From an uncultured Oscillospiraceae bacterium (GTDB taxonomy: Bacteria > Bacillota > Clostridia > Oscillospirales > Oscillospiraceae), in the NCBI GenBank assembly GCA_947631805.1, contig CANRNA010000080.1, positions 1 to 7,637 of the forward strand: DNA of 7,637 nt. The letters run 5' to 3'. Below the pieces are notes generated by a model. It ran no database searches. It was not told the DNA's origin and saw only the letters and a list, made by a program, of their open reading frames with translations. The first letter of the stretch is position 1, and each line of letters opens with the position of its first letter. Position numbers and translations under genes: made by a program. Below, one piece after another: positions 6,268-7,637 of the stretch.

Positions 6268-7362
6268 TTATCGAGAGGATATCAGACCGATGGCGTTTGC
6301 CAGCAGCTCCGCTGCCCCGGCCCGGGTGAGCACGGCGTCCACGTCCTCCCAGGAGCGGGGCATCACGCCGCAGGCGGTCAGATTGGCCACGGCCTGGGCC
6401 CAGGAGGCCTGGCTGTTGTCCTCGCCCACATAGGCCGCCGCGCTGACCACGTTCGTCACGCCCAGAACGGAGTTGAGCGTCACGCACGCCTCGCCCAGGG
6501 TGATGGGCTCGTCGGGGCTGAAGGCCGCGCCGGTGCCGTTGGACTGGCCCTGGATATAGCCGTTCATGAGGGCGGTGGCCACGTAGGGTTTCAGCCAGGG
6601 GCTGATGGAATCGTCGTCGTTGAAGCCGGTGGTGCTCACGCCCTTGAGGGTGTCGCACCCGGCGGCGGTCATGCACATGGACAGATACTCGCCCCGGCTC
6701 ACCTGGGCGGTGGGATTGAACACATAGTCCTCGCCCACGTACTCGCCGGTGAACACCCCGTTTTCCGTCAGGGCCACGGCGGCGTATTCACTGCCGCTGC
6801 CGGTCAGGTCGGAGTAGGTCACCTTGGACTTTTGCTTGATGAGCTTGATGATCACCGTGCCCTCCTGGGACACGTTGCCGAAGCTGTCGATGGCCCGGAA
6901 GCCGAAATAGTCTTTGCCGCGCTTGCCCTCCTTGGGGCTGTAGACGAAATAGCCCTCGGGGGAGAGCTGCACGGTGCCCTTCATGGGCGCGGTAGCGACC
7001 TCAAAGGTCACGGTGTCCCCGTCCGCGTCGTAGGCGGCCAGCTGGCCCCCCACGGACACGCCCCGGTAGGTCTCTATCTCCTGGTTCTCCGCCAGGGGCG
7101 CGGTGTTGGCCGTGTTGGGCTTCGTCACCTCTCCGTCGGCGGAGACGCGCCCGCTGACGGATACCACCGATTGGTTGGGGGCGTAGGATGAGGAGGAGAG
7201 CTCATCTTCTTCCTCGTCTTCCTCCGCCTCGCCGGTGGGGGAGGCGCTGGGCTCGGCCTGTTTGGTCATGTCCAGGTCCCGGAGCGGCGCGGAGGCGACG
7301 GCCGGTGTGGCGCCCAGGATGAGAGTAAAAAGCAGTGCCCATGCTATTGCAGTTCGTTTCAT
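6268..7362 (-). CDS. Secreted SLH-domain protein with cadherin/Ig-like domain
   Basis: This 364-residue exported protein has no function I can name. It starts with a Sec signal peptide: Lys2-Arg3, a hydrophobic core about 5-18, and a likely cleavage after Ala25 in AVASA. Next come a Ser/acidic linker with EAEEDEEEDE (45-54) and a Ser run (56-59). One cadherin/Ig-like domain (about 85-175) contains AYDADGDTVTF (110-120), a calcium-site-like Asp pattern. Three SLH-like repeats follow (about 183-236, 240-303, 308-362), recognisable by NPTAQVSRGEYLSMCMTAAG, SPWLKPYVATALMNGYI and SWAQAVANLTACGVM. SLH repeats normally anchor proteins to secondary wall polymers. The frame is open upstream to 7548, but the ATG at 7362 is chosen because it has GGAGGT (complement of 7369-7374) and opens a proper signal peptide. 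It is convergent with rqcH and transcribed alone here. Confidence 0.88.
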   Translation of the reverse strand: MKRTAIAWALLFTLILGATPAVASAPLRDLDMTKQAEPSASPTGEAEEDEEEDELSSSSYAPNQSVVSVSGRVSADGEVTKPNTANTAPLAENQEIETYRGVSVGGQLAAYDADGDTVTFEVATAPMKGTVQLSPEGYFVYSPKEGKRGKDYFGFRAIDSFGNVSQEGTVIIKLIKQKSKVTYSDLTGSGSEYAAVALTENGVFTGEYVGEDYVFNPTAQVSRGEYLSMCMTAAGCDTLKGVSTTGFNDDDSISPWLKPYVATALMNGYIQGQSNGTGAAFSPDEPITLGEACVTLNSVLGVTNVVSAAAYVGEDNSQASWAQAVANLTACGVMPRSWEDVDAVLTRAGAAELLANAIGLISSR

Positions 7363-7368
7363 GTAACG

Positions 7369-7374
7369 ACCTCC
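7369..7374 (-). promoter_or_regulatory. Ribosome binding site that sets the SLH gene start
   Basis: The minus strand reads GGAGGT six bases before the ATG at 7362-7360. This separates the true start from an upstream extension of 62 codons that would bury the signal peptide inside the protein. Confidence 0.8.
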
Positions 7375-7407
7375 ATGTAAATTTGTACCGTTATTCTGTT
7401 CGGCGGC

Positions 7408-7422
7408 GGCGCGAAATATTCC
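7408..7422. repeat. 15-bp direct repeat, copy 1
   Basis: GGCGCGAAATATTCC matches the copy at 7492-7506 at 14 of 15 bases. Start-to-start distance is 84 bp. Both copies lie upstream of the SLH gene on the far side of its ribosome binding site. Their role is unknown. Confidence 0.55.
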
Positions 7423-7483
7423 CAGACGCCCCAAAATCCCGCCGGAAAGAGGGACGGCGCGGGGCTTGGCACAACTATCATAA

Positions 7484-7496
7484 GCGCCCGGGGCGC
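7484..7496. repeat. GC-rich inverted repeat upstream of the SLH gene
   Basis: GCGCC (7484-7488), CGG and GGCGC (7492-7496) form a 5-bp inverted repeat whose right arm is the start of the second direct-repeat copy. There is no T-run beside it, so it does not look like a terminator. Confidence 0.4.
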
Positions 7497-7506
7497 GAGA
7501 TATTCC
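7492..7506. repeat. 15-bp direct repeat, copy 2
   Basis: GGCGCGAGATATTCC differs from copy 1 only at its eighth base (G for A). The matching ATC after ATATTCC also resembles the bases beyond the hairpin at 6253-6263. It could be a regulator-binding site or a short dispersed repeat. Confidence 0.55.
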
Positions 7507-7548
7507 ATCTTTGCGCCCTTCCAGCGCCCGCCGGGCGGGAAAAACCAC

Positions 7549-7577
7549 TTGACAAACAGAAGGGTACTGTATATAAT
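7549..7577 (+). promoter_or_regulatory. Perfect-consensus SigmaA promoter for tRNA-Leu
   Basis: TTGACA (7549-7554) and TATAAT (7572-7577) are separated by exactly 17 bp, which is full consensus. Transcription would begin near 7584, about 6 nt before the mature tRNA 5' end. Such a strong promoter is expected for a stable RNA gene. Confidence 0.93.
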
Positions 7578-7589
7578 TATCTGGCGTTC

Positions 7590-7637
7590 GCGGGGTTGCT
7601 GGAATTGGCAGACAGGCAGGCTTGAGGTGCCTGTGTT
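7590..7637 (+). tRNA. tRNA-Leu (anticodon GAG), 5' part, cut by the window end
   Basis: The acceptor 5' strand GCGGGGT (7590-7596) is followed by T8 and G9. The D-arm is CTG (7599-7601) pairing with CAG (7613-7615) around the leucine-type loop GAATTGGCAGA. The anticodon arm CAGGC (7617-7621)/GCCTG (7629-7633) closes a seven-base loop TTGAGGT with anticodon GAG at 7624-7626, reading CUC and CUU. TGTT at the end opens the long variable arm expected of tRNA-Leu. The variable arm, T-arm and 3' acceptor strand lie outside the window. Confidence 0.95.

Noticed and set aside
7477..7482. Minus-strand TATGAT as a -10 box for the SLH gene
   Set aside because: No acceptable -35 sits 16-18 bp upstream on that strand (GAATAT at best), so the SLH gene promoter could not be placed.
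7527..7539. CCCGCCGGGCGGG palindrome followed by AAAAA, considered as a terminator before the tRNA
   Set aside because: The stem is only 5 bp with a 3-nt loop and has no T-run on either outgoing strand. It may be composition-driven.
7335..7625. A plus-strand open frame across the SLH upstream region and into the tRNA gene
   Set aside because: It overlaps the start of the SLH gene, the consensus tRNA promoter and the tRNA itself, and shows no ribosome binding site or domain.

Overview
The window reads as chromosomal DNA of a GC-rich anaerobic member of the Firmicutes, most likely class Clostridia (Oscillospiraceae/Ruminococcaceae-like). The grounds are a rubrerythrin gene, a FtsK/SpoIIIE translocase, the Mini-III RNase MrnC, an RqcH-type NFACT protein, an exported protein with S-layer homology (SLH) domains, strong GGAGG-type ribosome binding sites, and high GC at third codon positions. 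The taxonomic placement is inference from gene content and composition. I see no mobile element, CRISPR array, defence island or rRNA.

Layout: (1) 1-209, minus strand, the N-terminal part of rubrerythrin, cut by the window edge. (2) 210-420, a divergent control region with a strong minus-strand promoter for rubrerythrin, a plus-strand promoter for the next operon, and a small inverted repeat in the plus-strand leader. (3) 421-6221, a tight four-gene plus-strand operon: uppP (undecaprenyl-pyrophosphate phosphatase), ftsK/spoIIIE (DNA translocase), mrnC (Mini-ribonuclease III) and rqcH (ribosome-associated quality control factor). The first two genes are 20 nt apart and the others overlap by 4 and 11 nt. 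(4) 6222-6267, a perfect 12-bp GC-rich hairpin between convergent genes. (5) 6268-7362, minus strand, a secreted protein with a signal peptide, an acidic linker, one cadherin/Ig-like domain and three C-terminal SLH-like repeats. (6) 7363-7637, a short intergenic region with a near-identical 15-bp direct repeat, then a perfect-consensus promoter driving a tRNA-Leu(GAG) gene that runs off the window end.

The operon joins envelope lipid-carrier recycling (UppP), chromosome segregation at the septum (FtsK/SpoIIIE), and two proteins acting on the large ribosomal subunit: MrnC matures 23S rRNA ends, and RqcH acts on stalled 50S-peptidyl-tRNA complexes. The overlaps suggest co-expression rather than one shared pathway. 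No gene looks like an undescribed system. The points most worth a second look are a Glu in RqcH at the position of the Asp of the Asp97-Arg98 pair known from Bacillus subtilis, the mrnC-rqcH coupling, the repeated GARATATTYC motif near the SLH gene, and the modified SLH motifs of the exported protein.
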